A DNA stretch of 64,000 nt from Schlesneria sp. DSM 10557 (GTDB lineage: Bacteria > Planctomycetota > Planctomycetia > Planctomycetales > Planctomycetaceae), in contig NZ_CP124747.1 in the NCBI RefSeq assembly GCF_041860085.1, forward strand, positions 1,488,001-1,552,000, read 5' to 3'. A program made the translations under genes and the position numbers. Below are positions 55,312-64,000 of the stretch, in pieces. A model generated the notes under the pieces. It had not been told where the DNA came from. It did not search any database and saw only the letters and a list, made by a program, of their open reading frames with translations. The number at the start of each line of letters is the position of its first letter. Position 1 is the first letter of the stretch.

Positions 55312-56013
55312 ATGGCAAGCCGCATCCTGATATTTTTGCTGGCGTTGAGCCCGTTCGCAATGGGCTGTTCCACGATGAAGCGGTCGGACACGGCCCGCAC
55401 GGCCCGCGAGCAGTTTCTGATTTCCGGTGCCGTTGATCAATCCTTGGCGAAGTGCGATTTCACTGCATTTCAGGGTTCCCGCGTCTTCGTCGAGGAAAAG
55501 TACCTCGAAGGGATCGACAAAGGCTATGTGGTCGGCTCAATTCGGCACCGTCTCATGTTGAACGGCGCCATAATTGCTTCCAAAGCGGAAGACGCTGACA
55601 TTGTTGTGGAAGTCCGCAGTGGTGGAATCGGCACCGACAATTCGGACTCCTACGTGGGAATTCCGGAAATCGTCCTGCCCGGGATGATGACCCTGCCCGA
55701 AGTTCGCTTCTGGCAGAAGCAGAAACAGTCAGCACTTGCTAAAATCGGGATGGTTGCCTACGACATCAAATCGCATGAACTTCTTGGCCCAGGAGGTGTT
55801 ACGGCATCGATGTCCCACGACACCAACACGTTTCTTCTCGGGTTGGGTCCCTTCCAGTCAGGGACTGCGCGGAGTGAAATCGAACGCACAACGTCACGCC
55901 GGCCAGGCCAACCCAATCAGGAACTTCCCTCGACCGTTGCGTTTCAGGGGCCAAGTGGTCGAGCCGCTCCTGATCGGCTGCAGCTTGCGGGAGAACAGCG
56001 AGAAGAACAGTAA
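55312..56013 (+). CDS. Lipoprotein of unknown function
   Basis: A signal peptide (MASRILIFLLALSPFAMGC) ends in the lipobox FAMGC, so the 233-residue protein should be lipid-anchored. GAGG lies eight bases upstream of the ATG. The mature part has a mixed alpha/beta region with GSRVFVEEKYLEGIDKGYV, ADIVVEVRSGGIGTDN, and PEIVLPGMMTLPEVRFW, followed by a polar, Arg/Gln-rich tail. Similar uncharacterised lipoproteins occur in planctomycetes, but I cannot assign a family with confidence. It precedes der by 116 bp on the same strand and may not share its transcript. Confidence 0.75.
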   Translation: MASRILIFLLALSPFAMGCSTMKRSDTARTAREQFLISGAVDQSLAKCDFTAFQGSRVFVEEKYLEGIDKGYVVGSIRHRLMLNGAIIASKAEDADIVVEVRSGGIGTDNSDSYVGIPEIVLPGMMTLPEVRFWQKQKQSALAKIGMVAYDIKSHELLGPGGVTASMSHDTNTFLLGLGPFQSGTARSEIERTTSRRPGQPNQELPSTVAFQGPSGRAAPDRLQLAGEQREEQ

Positions 56014-56129
56014 ACAGGCATCAAGGAGTGCCAAAAGCGGGCAAGTCTTCTCTGACTGGCTGAACTCTTTAGAGAGCTCTGCTATGATGTAAGGTTCCGA
56101 AAACCTTGCTTTCAGTAGAGATCTGTAGA

Positions 56130-57572
56130 ATGTCCGTGCCTAAAGTCGCCATCGTCGGCCGTCCCAACGTTGGCAAAAGTTCGATCATGAATTGGCTCGC
56201 CCACAAGCGAGTATCGGTTGTGGACCCGATGGCGGGGGTGACTCGTGATCGCGTCACCTACCTGATGCATGTCGACGATCGCTATTTCGAATTGATTGAC
56301 ACGGGTGGAATCGGAATCGTTGACGTCGGCGAGCTGTCCGAGGAAGTTGACACACAGATTCGGATTGCTCTCGAACAGGCCGATGTGATCATGTTCGTCG
56401 TTGAAGGCCCTGCCGGTATCACGGCGTTGGATCAGGAAGTCAGTCGCCGGCTCTGGAAAATCGACAAACCCAAACTGCTGGTCGTCAACAAATGCGATTC
56501 CCCCAAAGTGGATCGCGAAGTTGCCGAGTTCTATCAGGTTGCGGATGCACCGCTGATCACGATCAGCGTGAAAGGGAATCGTAACCAGGACGAACTGCTG
56601 CGAGCCGTTCTCAATATCCTTCCGCCTCCTGACAATCTGGAAGCGGAAGAAGGTGAATCGCTGGAAGAAGTTCCCGAGTTGAAACTCGCCATTGTCGGGC
56701 GGCGGAACGTCGGAAAAAGCACGTTCATCAACCAGTTGGCAGAAGACGATCGCGTCATCGTCAGTGAAATCGCCGGGACGACGCGCGACAGCATCGACGT
56801 CCGTTTTCAGATGGACGGCAAATCGTTCATCGCGATCGACACCCCCGGGGTCCGCAAACGCAAAAGTCTCGCGAACAACGTGGAATGGTACGGACTGGCA
56901 CGGGCGAAACGGAGTATTCGCCGCGCGAACGTTGTGTTGATGTTCTTCGACTGCATGGAAACGATTTCGAAGGTTGATAAGCAACTCGTCGGAGAAATCC
57001 ATGACGAGCACAAGCCATGCATCTTCGTCATCAACAAGTGGGATCTCGCTCCAGAGTCGACCGGGACTTCGGAATGGGCCGAGTACTTGTTCAAGAACTT
57101 CATGCACATGCGGCACGTCCCCGTCTGCGTGATCACCGCGAAAGAGGGACGCAACGTCAAGAAGTTGATCAACCTCGCGCAGTCGATCTACAAGCAATCC
57201 CGATTCCGTACCAAAACGGGTGAGCTGAACAAGCTGATTCGGGCTGCAGTCAAGAACGCGCCACCGCCAACGCGAATGAACCGGACACCGCGAATTCTGT
57301 TCGCTACGCAGGTGGCAACCGAACCCCCAACGATCGTCATCAAGTGCAACGCCAAGGAACTGTTCGACGAGGACTATAAACGATACCTGCTGGGGGTTCT
57401 GCGAGAACGGCTTCCGTTCAAGGAAGTCCCGATCAAGCTTTACTTCCGCTCAAAGGCCGATGATCACACCAAGGGCGAGCGGGAAGAAGCAATCTCGTCG
57501 GCCATCGACCGTGGAATTGATCTGGATGAATTCGAAGACGAAATTCTGGGTGTCGATCTCGACGATGAATGA
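56130..57572 (+). CDS. der: Ribosome-assembly GTPase Der (EngA)
   Basis: Two tandem GTPase domains identify Der: G1 motifs GRPNVGKSS and GRRNVGKST, G3 motifs DTGG and DTPG, G4 motifs NKCD and NKWD. A KH-like domain ends the protein, and the C-terminus is acidic. Der helps mature the large ribosomal subunit. The ATG at 56130 opens MSVPKVAIVGRPNVGK, which matches the family; the frame is open to a TTG at 56106. Confidence 0.96.
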   Translation: MSVPKVAIVGRPNVGKSSIMNWLAHKRVSVVDPMAGVTRDRVTYLMHVDDRYFELIDTGGIGIVDVGELSEEVDTQIRIALEQADVIMFVVEGPAGITALDQEVSRRLWKIDKPKLLVVNKCDSPKVDREVAEFYQVADAPLITISVKGNRNQDELLRAVLNILPPPDNLEAEEGESLEEVPELKLAIVGRRNVGKSTFINQLAEDDRVIVSEIAGTTRDSIDVRFQMDGKSFIAIDTPGVRKRKSLANNVEWYGLARAKRSIRRANVVLMFFDCMETISKVDKQLVGEIHDEHKPCIFVINKWDLAPESTGTSEWAEYLFKNFMHMRHVPVCVITAKEGRNVKKLINLAQSIYKQSRFRTKTGELNKLIRAAVKNAPPPTRMNRTPRILFATQVATEPPTIVIKCNAKELFDEDYKRYLLGVLRERLPFKEVPIKLYFRSKADDHTKGEREEAISSAIDRGIDLDEFEDEILGVDLDDE

Positions 57573-57579
57573 TCACTAC

Positions 57580-57611
57580 GCCTTGCCTTTCGCGATTTTG
57601 CCGGGCAAGGC
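57580..57611 (+). terminator. Hairpin after der
   Basis: An 8-bp stem, GCCTTGCC with GGCAAGGC, encloses a 16-nt loop 8 bp after the der stop. It lacks a following U-tract, so it may be a weak terminator or a 3'-stabilising hairpin. Confidence 0.35.
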
Positions 57612-57842
57612 ATGACATCCCTTATGACGCCATAACGATCAACAAGCGTTTAACGGGCGTCGACCTGCTTTTCGGTCGTTCCGCTCTGATGAGGAAAGAT
57701 GTCTGCCCGCCGGGAGATCCCGTTTTGATTTCCCCGACCGGCAGAAGAGGATTAGACTGTTGGACGGGCCTCAATACTTCGCCAGGTGCCTTTCGCCTGA
57801 TTCATAACCCGATTCACCCCCCGGTGAACCAAGGAATTGATA

Positions 57843-58244
57843 ATGTTTCGCGTAGCTCGAGAGATCGAATTCTGTTACGGCCATCGTTTGCTGAACTACG
57901 ATGGAAAGTGCAAGCACCTTCACGGTCACAACGGCAAAGCAATTATTGTCCTGGAAAACGACGCGCTGGATGACAGAGGAATGCTCGTCGATTTCAGTGA
58001 CATCAAGAAACATGTGGCGGGCTGGATCGACAAAAATCTCGACCACCGCATGATCCTCAACAGGAACGACCCGGTCGTTGATTACCTGCTCGCTCAAGGC
58101 GAACCTCTCTATCTGATCGACAGTAACCCGACAGCGGAAAACATTGCTCGATTGATCTTTGATTTCGCCAAATCGCAGGACCTGCCCGTCGTCGAAGTTT
58201 CGCTTTGGGAAACGTTTCAGTCTTACGCCACTTACCGTGGTTAA
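57843..58244 (+). CDS. 6-pyruvoyl-tetrahydropterin synthase/QueD-family protein
   Basis: This 134-residue protein has the QueD/PTPS layout: VAREIEFCYGHRL gives the first zinc His, and CKHLHGHNG provides the CXXXHGH motif with the catalytic Cys and two more zinc His residues. LVDFSDIKKHV and LDHRMIL follow, and TAENIARLIFDFA and VVEVSLWET complete the fold. AAGGA lies seven bases before the ATG at 57843. It acts on dihydroneopterin triphosphate, giving carboxy-tetrahydropterin for queuosine or a related pterin; no other queuosine gene is near, so the pathway is not certain. Confidence 0.9.
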   Translation: MFRVAREIEFCYGHRLLNYDGKCKHLHGHNGKAIIVLENDALDDRGMLVDFSDIKKHVAGWIDKNLDHRMILNRNDPVVDYLLAQGEPLYLIDSNPTAENIARLIFDFAKSQDLPVVEVSLWETFQSYATYRG

Positions 58245-58663
58245 TCTGCAGCCGGAACCGCGAGAAAGAATGGGCGTCCTCCGCCACCCGCCGCAGCGCG
58301 GTCCGGGTGACAGCCTCACCCGCCAATCGATTGATGAACCTGAAACAAGACCTTCTGACATCGGCCGCCTGTCCTTTGACACAGGGCGTTGATCGACCGG
58401 CAGGGGCCGGCGGTGGTGACAATCGTTACCTTCGTCAGATTCATTAAGGTCGTCTCCGAGGCGTTCAAAATAGCGGCATTTCCGGAAACTCCACAGCAGT
58501 TTGCAGAAGTGGTCAGATCAGAGAGCGGTTGCCGAAACTATTGGGTGTGAATGCGAAATTCCAATTGAACTCTGTCAGTGGTACCGTATCCTTTAGTTCC
58601 TGAAAGTAAGGGAGTCTCGTTACTCGCCGAGAAAGCAGGGGCCGGGAGAGTCGGGGGAGAGAT

Positions 58664-58768
58664 ATGGTAGGACACATGTTCGACCTCACTCACCATTCAC
58701 GCCGCTGGTTGCGAAACGAGAAACGGGCAACGATTGACGGTTTTCATTCCGGGGAGCGTCCACGCTGA
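58664..58768 (+). CDS. Possible 34-residue upstream reading frame
   Basis: An ATG at 58664 is preceded by GGGGGAG at five bases and opens a short basic, His/Arg-rich peptide (MVGHMFDLTHHSRRW onward) ending at 58768. It lies 57 bp before the membrane-protein gene. It might be a leader peptide that tunes the downstream operon, or chance. No conservation can be judged. The rest of 58245-58825 shows nothing recognisable. Confidence 0.22.
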   Translation: MVGHMFDLTHHSRRWLRNEKRATIDGFHSGERPR

Positions 58769-58825
58769 CGACAGAGTTCTCGCAAAGCGGCCGTCGGTGG
58801 AATGGCCGCGTTTGGAGCTGCGGAA

Positions 58826-60148
58826 ATGGAAGACATACTGACTGGCTATAAAGTCAATGAGCCGACATGGTTCTATTTGTCGTTACTGCTGATCATTGCG
58901 GTGTTCTTTAAATTCAGTCGGTTCTGGTCCATCCGAAACCTGGACTTGGCACTGCTGCTCTCTCTCGCGCCAGGTCTGCTGCTGGTGAAATCCAACTATG
59001 CCGGGTCAACGCTGGGCTACTGCTGGCTGTTTGCCGTGAGCGGTCTGTTGCTGATGCGACTGCTTTTTGACTGGACTCTCACCCGACGTCCACGAATGGA
59101 ACAAAACCTGAACCCCGCTGGTATGGCGTTTCTTTGTGCAGCGGCCCTGCTATTCCAAACGACCAAGATCATCACCGAACCCACCGACATCGGTGCAGTC
59201 CAAACCGCCAATCACGCAGTCGAATTGCTGAAGCGACAAGAGCCATCAACGCTGTACAGCCCGACCGATGCCGGAGACACGACAGGCCCAGCCAGTCGAC
59301 TGCTGGCCACGTCCGTAGTCCCGTTCACCGGGGGAGCCGCCAAGGCGGTCGCACAGTCGATGGCCTTCCTTTCCCACTTGGCCGTCCTGTTGGGCTTGAT
59401 TGCAGTCGGTCGCTGGCACTTCAGCGATACCAACCTGGGTCTGGCAATGGGAACAATGTATCTCCTGCTGCCCGTCACGGCCTTTGACGTCACCCGAGTG
59501 AACCACTTGCTGCCCGCAGCTTTGATCGTGTGGGCTGTTGCCGCGCACAATCGTCCTACGGTTGCGGGAGGACTGCTTGGACTGGCCTGCGGGACCCTGT
59601 TTTTCCCAGTCTTTCTGTTGCCGATCTGGATGGCATTCTACTGGGGGCGCGGCGCGATGCGATTCGGAATGGCGCTCGTCCTGACCGGTGCGGTACTGCT
59701 GGGAAGTCTGGTACTGACCTCAGCCGATTCTCACAGCTTCACCCGGCAGACGATTGGGTCAATCGACTGGAGTCTCCTGAAGTTTCAAGCAGATGAAGGA
59801 GTAGGGTTCTGGAGTCTCTATAACCCTGCTTACCGTATTCCCGTGTTCGCAACATTCACTGTGCTGCTCGCGACGTTGACCATCTGGCCCCATAAGAAAA
59901 ACCTGGAAACGCTGCTCGCCAATTCCGCGGCCATCATTGTCGCCACGCAGTTCTGGTACCCGCATCAAGGCGGGATCTACGTCCTGTGGTATCTACCTCT
60001 CATGCTGATCGTCACGTTCCGACCACGACTCGCCAATCTGCCCGGCGATACGGCAACAGTCGATTCGCGTCTGACGATTCCGCATGGAGGAACTCATTAC
60101 CGGCACGAACCCGTGTCGGGGCTTCCAAGGACGCCTATGTATCGCTAA
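58826..60148 (+). CDS. Multi-pass membrane protein, unknown function
   Basis: At least nine hydrophobic segments are visible, including FYLSLLLIIAVFFKF, LALLLSLAPGLLLV, AFLSHLAVLLGLIAVG, LGLACGTLFFPVFLLPIW and ALVLTGAVLLGSLVLTS. A soluble loop of about 60 residues (TANHAVELLKRQEPSTLY) lies in the first half. The pattern recalls polytopic glycosyltransferases or O-antigen-type proteins, but no catalytic motif can be placed. The ATG at 58826 has GGAG eight bases upstream; 58802 is in frame. It is followed after 22 bp by the ABC-2-like permease gene. Confidence 0.72.
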   Translation: MEDILTGYKVNEPTWFYLSLLLIIAVFFKFSRFWSIRNLDLALLLSLAPGLLLVKSNYAGSTLGYCWLFAVSGLLLMRLLFDWTLTRRPRMEQNLNPAGMAFLCAAALLFQTTKIITEPTDIGAVQTANHAVELLKRQEPSTLYSPTDAGDTTGPASRLLATSVVPFTGGAAKAVAQSMAFLSHLAVLLGLIAVGRWHFSDTNLGLAMGTMYLLLPVTAFDVTRVNHLLPAALIVWAVAAHNRPTVAGGLLGLACGTLFFPVFLLPIWMAFYWGRGAMRFGMALVLTGAVLLGSLVLTSADSHSFTRQTIGSIDWSLLKFQADEGVGFWSLYNPAYRIPVFATFTVLLATLTIWPHKKNLETLLANSAAIIVATQFWYPHQGGIYVLWYLPLMLIVTFRPRLANLPGDTATVDSRLTIPHGGTHYRHEPVSGLPRTPMYR

Positions 60149-60170
60149 ACCCGTCCAAGGATGAATGTGT

Positions 60171-62096
60171 ATGGGTCCGTACACCGTGAAGCTTGATCTT
60201 CCGCTACTGACGAAAGAACTCATTGAGCAATCGGCCCGAAAACGGACATACATCTTGCGAGCGCTCTTTGCGCTCCTTCTGTACGGGATGACAATCTGGA
60301 TTTTTCAGCGTCAGCAGGGGGGATGGAACGGGCTGAACATTCTGGGGGAAGGTCGCAAAATTTTTATCTCACTGGGATTTCTCCAGTTTGTAGCGATCTA
60401 CCTCTTTCTCCCCGCAATGACCTGCGGCGTACTGACTGCGGAAAAAGAACGAGATACGCTGGGTCTGCTTCTGCTGACCAGACTCGGCCCCTGGACCATC
60501 ATTTTCGAGAAACTGTTCAGCAGATTAGTTCCGATCGCGTCGTTCATGATGCTGTCATTGCCACTTCTGGGGATTGGCTACAGTCTGGGAGGTGTCGAAG
60601 CGACGGACATTGTCAAGTTGACGTGGGTTTTGATCGCAACCGCGCTGCAGGTCGGAGCTTTCTCGATTCTTTGCTCGGCGTGGTTTCGTACGACGGCATC
60701 TTCGTTTCTGGCTGCCTATCTGCTTGGTGCGCTGTGTATTGCCGGATCAGCGGCTCTTTACGAGTCTCTCTACCGTCCGGCATTTGAGATGCTCACATTG
60801 CCCCTTCTCAGCGATGAAGCGCATACCTGGCTGTTCGAAAGAGGTTCGACCTTTCCAAGCGGAGTCGTCCTCGCGTTTGGTCCGGCAATTGTGAACGGAA
60901 ATGAACTGATAGCCGCCGAGGCAGGCCGGTTTCGGAACTTGAGACAGCAGACCGTGCTAGACTGTTTCGTCATGACGCTGCCCACGCTCGGGACAGCCGC
61001 TTTTAGCATCGCGTTCGCACGACTGGTCCTGTGGCGGCGGGCCTTCGTTCGAGCAAATAACCTGTTGCTGAAAACGTTTAAGGGGCTCGATCGATTCTTC
61101 GATAAGGCCAACAACAACCGTTTGACGAAAGGAGTGGTCCTGGTCCGGGAAACCGTCGGACTACCGTACTACGATCCGATCCGCTGGCGCGAAACATCAA
61201 AGCGATCGCTGGGGACCACCCGCTATCGGTTCAGAATGTTGATCCTGATTCAAGCTCCGATCACCTTCCTGCTACTGTGGCCCACCAATGATCATTCAAT
61301 CTATTCCCGATTCGCTCCCGCATACATCGCCACTTGGATCCTTTGGATTGTCGCAGCCCTGGTGATCTCAATTCAGGCGACCGGACTGATTGGCTCGGAA
61401 AGATCTCATCAGTCGCTCGATGTTCTACTGACGACACCGCTCAAGAGCGAGGAAATCGTCAAGCAGAAATTCGCGGGAATCTGGCGCACAATTCAAATGC
61501 TGTGGATCCCATTCGCAACAGTTTACGCCTTTCAGCTCTGGTGGGAATCGTGGGTCCGAACTTCGATCTATCACCCCCGAGTCTCTTCCGAGACTGCGAT
61601 TCTGTTTACAGCCATTCGGGCCATTCTCTCAGTCACGCTCTACCTGCCTACCATTGCCTGGTTTGGTTTCCACCAGGGGCTTCGCCGCCGCTCACAAACC
61701 CAGGCAATCCTGATCACAATGACCGTGATCAGCCTCGTCTGTACTCTCCCGCCCCTGATTGCGTGGGCGCTTTTCCCCGAGCCGGTACCTCCGTTCTGGG
61801 TCACCGCAATTCAGTTTATCAGCCCCGCTGTGGTTCTTTGCGATGTTCCCGACACACCCGGGCACTGGATTTTCCTTCTTTTGCATTTCCTGGGTGTTGG
61901 ATTTCTGTACTTGTGGCTAGCCAACCGCAGCCTCGGTATCTTTGCCAAAAATGTCGGACGCAATGACGGCTCAGACTTCGACGAGATCGAAGCTGACGTT
62001 CCGTCTCCCTGGAGCGACAGCCCGTTACTCCGTCAGCGTCGCGAAAGAATCGGTACCCGGTTAGAAGATGATCTGAATTCTGCGGAAGTTCATTAA
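60171..62096 (+). CDS. ABC-2-like multi-pass permease protein
   Basis: The 642-residue protein has about twelve membrane segments in two halves, with a polar central stretch (LLKTFKGLDRFFDKANNNRL). LTAEKERDTLGLLLLTRLGPW and SERSHQSLDVLLTTPLKSEEI are the amphipathic loops typical of ABC-2 and Nod-factor-type permeases, and each half has one. No ATP-binding subunit lies beside it. The ATG at 60171 has AAGGA nine bases upstream, a better spacing than for 60165. It sits between a membrane protein and a PIG-L deacetylase, consistent with envelope-glycan handling, which is inference. Confidence 0.8.
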   Translation: MGPYTVKLDLPLLTKELIEQSARKRTYILRALFALLLYGMTIWIFQRQQGGWNGLNILGEGRKIFISLGFLQFVAIYLFLPAMTCGVLTAEKERDTLGLLLLTRLGPWTIIFEKLFSRLVPIASFMMLSLPLLGIGYSLGGVEATDIVKLTWVLIATALQVGAFSILCSAWFRTTASSFLAAYLLGALCIAGSAALYESLYRPAFEMLTLPLLSDEAHTWLFERGSTFPSGVVLAFGPAIVNGNELIAAEAGRFRNLRQQTVLDCFVMTLPTLGTAAFSIAFARLVLWRRAFVRANNLLLKTFKGLDRFFDKANNNRLTKGVVLVRETVGLPYYDPIRWRETSKRSLGTTRYRFRMLILIQAPITFLLLWPTNDHSIYSRFAPAYIATWILWIVAALVISIQATGLIGSERSHQSLDVLLTTPLKSEEIVKQKFAGIWRTIQMLWIPFATVYAFQLWWESWVRTSIYHPRVSSETAILFTAIRAILSVTLYLPTIAWFGFHQGLRRRSQTQAILITMTVISLVCTLPPLIAWALFPEPVPPFWVTAIQFISPAVVLCDVPDTPGHWIFLLLHFLGVGFLYLWLANRSLGIFAKNVGRNDGSDFDEIEADVPSPWSDSPLLRQRRERIGTRLEDDLNSAEVH

Positions 62097-62108
62097 GGTA
62101 ATGTATTG

Positions 62109-62897
62109 ATGTTGAAAGAAAGTAATCAGGTTCGAGTTCTCGCCATTCACGCACACCCCGACGACATCGAACTCCAGTGTGCGGGAACTTTGATTCGCCT
62201 GAAGAATCTTGGCTGTCAGGTATCACTGGCGACGATGACGCCTGGGGATTGCGGAAGTGCCGAGCTGTCGGCGGAAGAGATCGCCGAAGTCAGGCGGAAT
62301 GAGTCTTTTCGATCGGCACAGCTTCTCGGCGCGGACTATGCCTGCCTGGAATTCCGCGATCTGAGCATCGTCGTCGACAACGAAAGCCGACAGCGCGTGA
62401 CTGAGGCGATTCGCAAGGCACGGCCCGACATCGTCATTACGGCCCCTCCGATCGATTACATGAGCGATCATGAGATGACCAGCCGCCTCGTGCGTGATGC
62501 GTGCTTCAACGCAAGCTGTCCCAACTACGTCACACACCAATGGGATCCGGCCACCCCTACCACGAAGATTCCGCACCTGTACTACGTGGATGCCATTCAA
62601 GGGATCGACTACTACGGCAATCCGCTTCCGACAGGTTTTATTGTCGACGTCTCCGAAACCATGGAGAAGAAGCTGGAAATGCTTGCTTGCCATGAAAGCC
62701 AGCGAATGTGGCTACGTCGTCAACACGGGCTGGACGAGTATCTCGATGGATGCCGCCGCTGGTCGGCCGCGAGAGGGCAGGAAATCGGTGTGGCCTACGG
62801 CGAAGCGTTTACGCAGCACTGCGGACACCCCTATCCGCACGATAATCTCCTCCAGACGATTCTTGAGGGTGGGGCGCCCGCTGCACACGCACACTAA
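62109..62897 (+). CDS. PIG-L family N-deacetylase
   Basis: [17 protein letters not shown] holds the AHPDDXE zinc-binding motif, and [15 protein letters not shown] supplies a further His ligand. The 263-residue length and [22 protein letters not shown] are typical of the PIG-L/LmbE fold. These enzymes remove N-acetyl groups from N-acetylglucosamine-containing lipids or thiols, such as bacillithiol and mycothiol precursors. The start is 12 bp after the permease stop. Its stop overlaps the stop of the convergent DUF1080 gene by 3-4 bases. Substrate is unknown. Confidence 0.92.
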   Translation: MLKESNQVRVLAIHAHPDDIELQCAGTLIRLKNLGCQVSLATMTPGDCGSAELSAEEIAEVRRNESFRSAQLLGADYACLEFRDLSIVVDNESRQRVTEAIRKARPDIVITAPPIDYMSDHEMTSRLVRDACFNASCPNYVTHQWDPATPTTKIPHLYYVDAIQGIDYYGNPLPTGFIVDVSETMEKKLEMLACHESQRMWLRRQHGLDEYLDGCRRWSAARGQEIGVAYGEAFTQHCGHPYPHDNLLQTILEGGAPAAHAH

Positions 62898-63703
62898 TCG
62901 CGGCGGATCCTCATCCTGCGGACTTCGAAAGGGTGATCCTCTGCCTGGACTCCGATTAATCCTTCGCTGAGGAAGTCCGGCTTGGAATGCGCGATCAAGC
63001 TGCCGTTCATAAGCACACGAAGTTCGCCACTTCTGGAGACAACTTCGATCGCATTCCACTGGCCGACGGGGGCTCGGGAGCGCTGCCGAGCTTCGTCGTC
63101 ATCCTCGACAGAGACTGGCTGAGCCCCTCCGTTTTCTTTCACGGTCGCGATCTGAGCGTGCTTACCTTGTACTTCCAGGCAGATCGGCCACAACTTGTGT
63201 GGGCCGGTGATGTAGACCAGGAAGCCCGTGTTCCCTTTGAATTTGCTGTCGTCGGTGAGTTTAGCCGGACGGGGAAAGCGGTATTCGAACCGCCAGGTGA
63301 AATCCTGATAAGTGTCTAGTGAATAGAGATATCCTCGAGGCTTTCCCGCACAAGAAAAACCCTCCTCACTGGCCCCCCATGTATCGGGCTCAGCGCCGAA
63401 CTTGTCGAAATCGTCAAGAGTCAGCCGTCGGAAGTCAGACTCCAGTTCGAACTCTGGCTGAGTCTCCACGACAGGCTGCGCCGGGGTCACCACTTCAGGC
63501 GACTTGGCCACGTCTGAGGGGGGGCAATCTGTCGTTGTCACGGGTGCGGTCGCTGGCTTTTCAACCTGGCAGCCCAAACTGAGAGAGGCCACGAGCAGAC
63601 TGGAGAATAATGTACCAAGCACCCGTTTGTTCAGCTCACGCAACACTTGCCCGCGTCGAGGTGAAAGAGTCAGGGCCGCGACAGAGTCGAGTGGCGACTC
63701 CAT
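62894..63703 (-). CDS. DUF1080 (3-keto-disaccharide hydrolase-like) lipoprotein
   Basis: From the ATG at 63703 a signal peptide ends in the lipobox LSLGC, followed by a Pro/Thr-rich linker and a DUF1080 domain: [62 protein letters not shown] and [20 protein letters not shown]. This LamG-like sandwich is common in planctomycetes and is linked to 3-keto-sugar hydrolysis. The frame is open to 63865, but that would run through the end of the upstream gene, which stops at 63717. Confidence 0.88.
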   Translation of the reverse strand: MESPLDSVAALTLSPRRGQVLRELNKRVLGTLFSSLLVASLSLGCQVEKPATAPVTTTDCPPSDVAKSPEVVTPAQPVVETQPEFELESDFRRLTLDDFDKFGAEPDTWGASEEGFSCAGKPRGYLYSLDTYQDFTWRFEYRFPRPAKLTDDSKFKGNTGFLVYITGPHKLWPICLEVQGKHAQIATVKENGGAQPVSVEDDDEARQRSRAPVGQWNAIEVVSRSGELRVLMNGSLIAHSKPDFLSEGLIGVQAEDHPFEVRRMRIRRD

Positions 63704-63716
63704 CGCGCAATCGTTT

Positions 63717-64000
63717 CTATGGTGTGGAATTGGAAATCTCCTTGAGTTTGCTACGAGCACGTTCGACGAATGCCTCAAGGCGTTTATCACCCTGATAGAG
63801 CAGGATAATCCCTTCATACACTTCTCGCGCTTCTTCTTGTCGGTCCTCGGGAAGACCATCGGCACGACTCAGTGCTCGTTCGACGAATTCCTGCTGGTCC
63901 GGAGTTTTCGTCTGCTTGGCAATTGCTGATCGGAGTCGCTCGATGGAATTCCGTACGGACTGAACATCGGGGTCCCCCTGAATAACCGCCTGAAGGGCGT
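63717..64000 (-). CDS. C-terminal part of an unidentified protein
   Basis: An open leftward frame enters at the right edge and stops at 63717. The 93 or so visible residues are polar and helical: AVIQGDPDVQSVRNSIERLRSA, EFVERALSRADGLPEDRQEE and AREVYEGIILLYQGDKRLEAF. The pattern is consistent with a TPR-like or coiled segment, but no family can be named from this fragment. It lies 13 bp ahead of the DUF1080 gene, so the two are probably in one operon. Confidence 0.6.
   Translation of the reverse strand, partial: ALQAVIQGDPDVQSVRNSIERLRSAIAKQTKTPDQQEFVERALSRADGLPEDRQEEAREVYEGIILLYQGDKRLEAFVERARSKLKEISNSTP

Noticed and set aside
56112-57197. A 361-residue leftward frame antisense to der
   Set aside because: It lies wholly within the der coding region, which has clear GTPase motifs. 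The composition reads as the reverse of those codons and no ribosome site precedes it.

Overview
The window looks like chromosomal DNA of a planctomycete, probably from the Planctomycetaceae. This is inferred from gene content only: a DUF1559 prepilin-like protein with its H-X9-DG tail, a CRTAC1/ASPIC-UnbV lipoprotein, FG-GAP and TPR lipoproteins, PQQ-like propellers, a DUF1080 protein and an ECF sigma factor paired with a giant membrane-anchored propeller protein. Gene density is ordinary, operons are short, and no rRNA, tRNA, CRISPR array, prophage or intact insertion sequence was seen.

Layout. (1) 0-5 kb: an ECF sigma factor followed by a very large anchored PQQ-propeller protein that runs off the left edge. 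(2) 5.4-16.2 kb: an extracytoplasmic block holding a seven-haem cytochrome/TPR protein, a TPR lipoprotein, an FG-GAP lipoprotein with a single haem motif, a membrane-anchored TPR protein, a DUF1559 protein with a small lipoprotein, and a CRTAC1 lipoprotein. (3) 16.4-25 kb: an ankyrin-repeat protein, an NTF2-like protein, a family 2 glycosyltransferase, an aldo/keto reductase, a 12-TM-type permease-like protein transcribed after a large exported protein, and a small coiled-coil protein. (4) 25.3-31.9 kb: a four-gene signalling operon with a CHASE3-GAF hybrid kinase carrying three receivers, CheR, CheB and a receiver-kinase-receiver protein, but no chemoreceptor, CheA or CheW. (5) 32.5-40.5 kb: housekeeping genes (DUF493, a CobW GTPase, UbiE/MenG, a UbiD-family decarboxylase, a DUF455 ferritin-like protein) and two exported beta-propellers. 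(6) 40.5-42.7 kb: a gene-free stretch rich in hairpins with a four-copy repeat and a TGGCCA array. (7) 42.7-50.8 kb: pabAB, then a MarR regulator with a flavin-dependent-halogenase-like enzyme, divergent from a TetR regulator and an ABC exporter with its adaptor. (8) 50.9-64 kb: an Hsp70-like ATPase, a sugar isomerase/epimerase-like protein, panD, a lipoprotein, der, a QueD/PTPS protein, a three-gene set (membrane protein, ABC-2-like permease, PIG-L deacetylase), a DUF1080 lipoprotein and the tail of another gene.

How the genes fit together. UbiE and the UbiD-family protein suggest menaquinone synthesis, which would suit a respiratory chain that also feeds the multihaem cytochrome; that link is inference. 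The two most unusual functional groupings are the cytochrome/TPR/FG-GAP block and the receptor-less CheR/CheB/hybrid-kinase operon. The halogenase-like enzyme between MarR and TetR/ABC-exporter genes is a possible small modification-and-export cassette.
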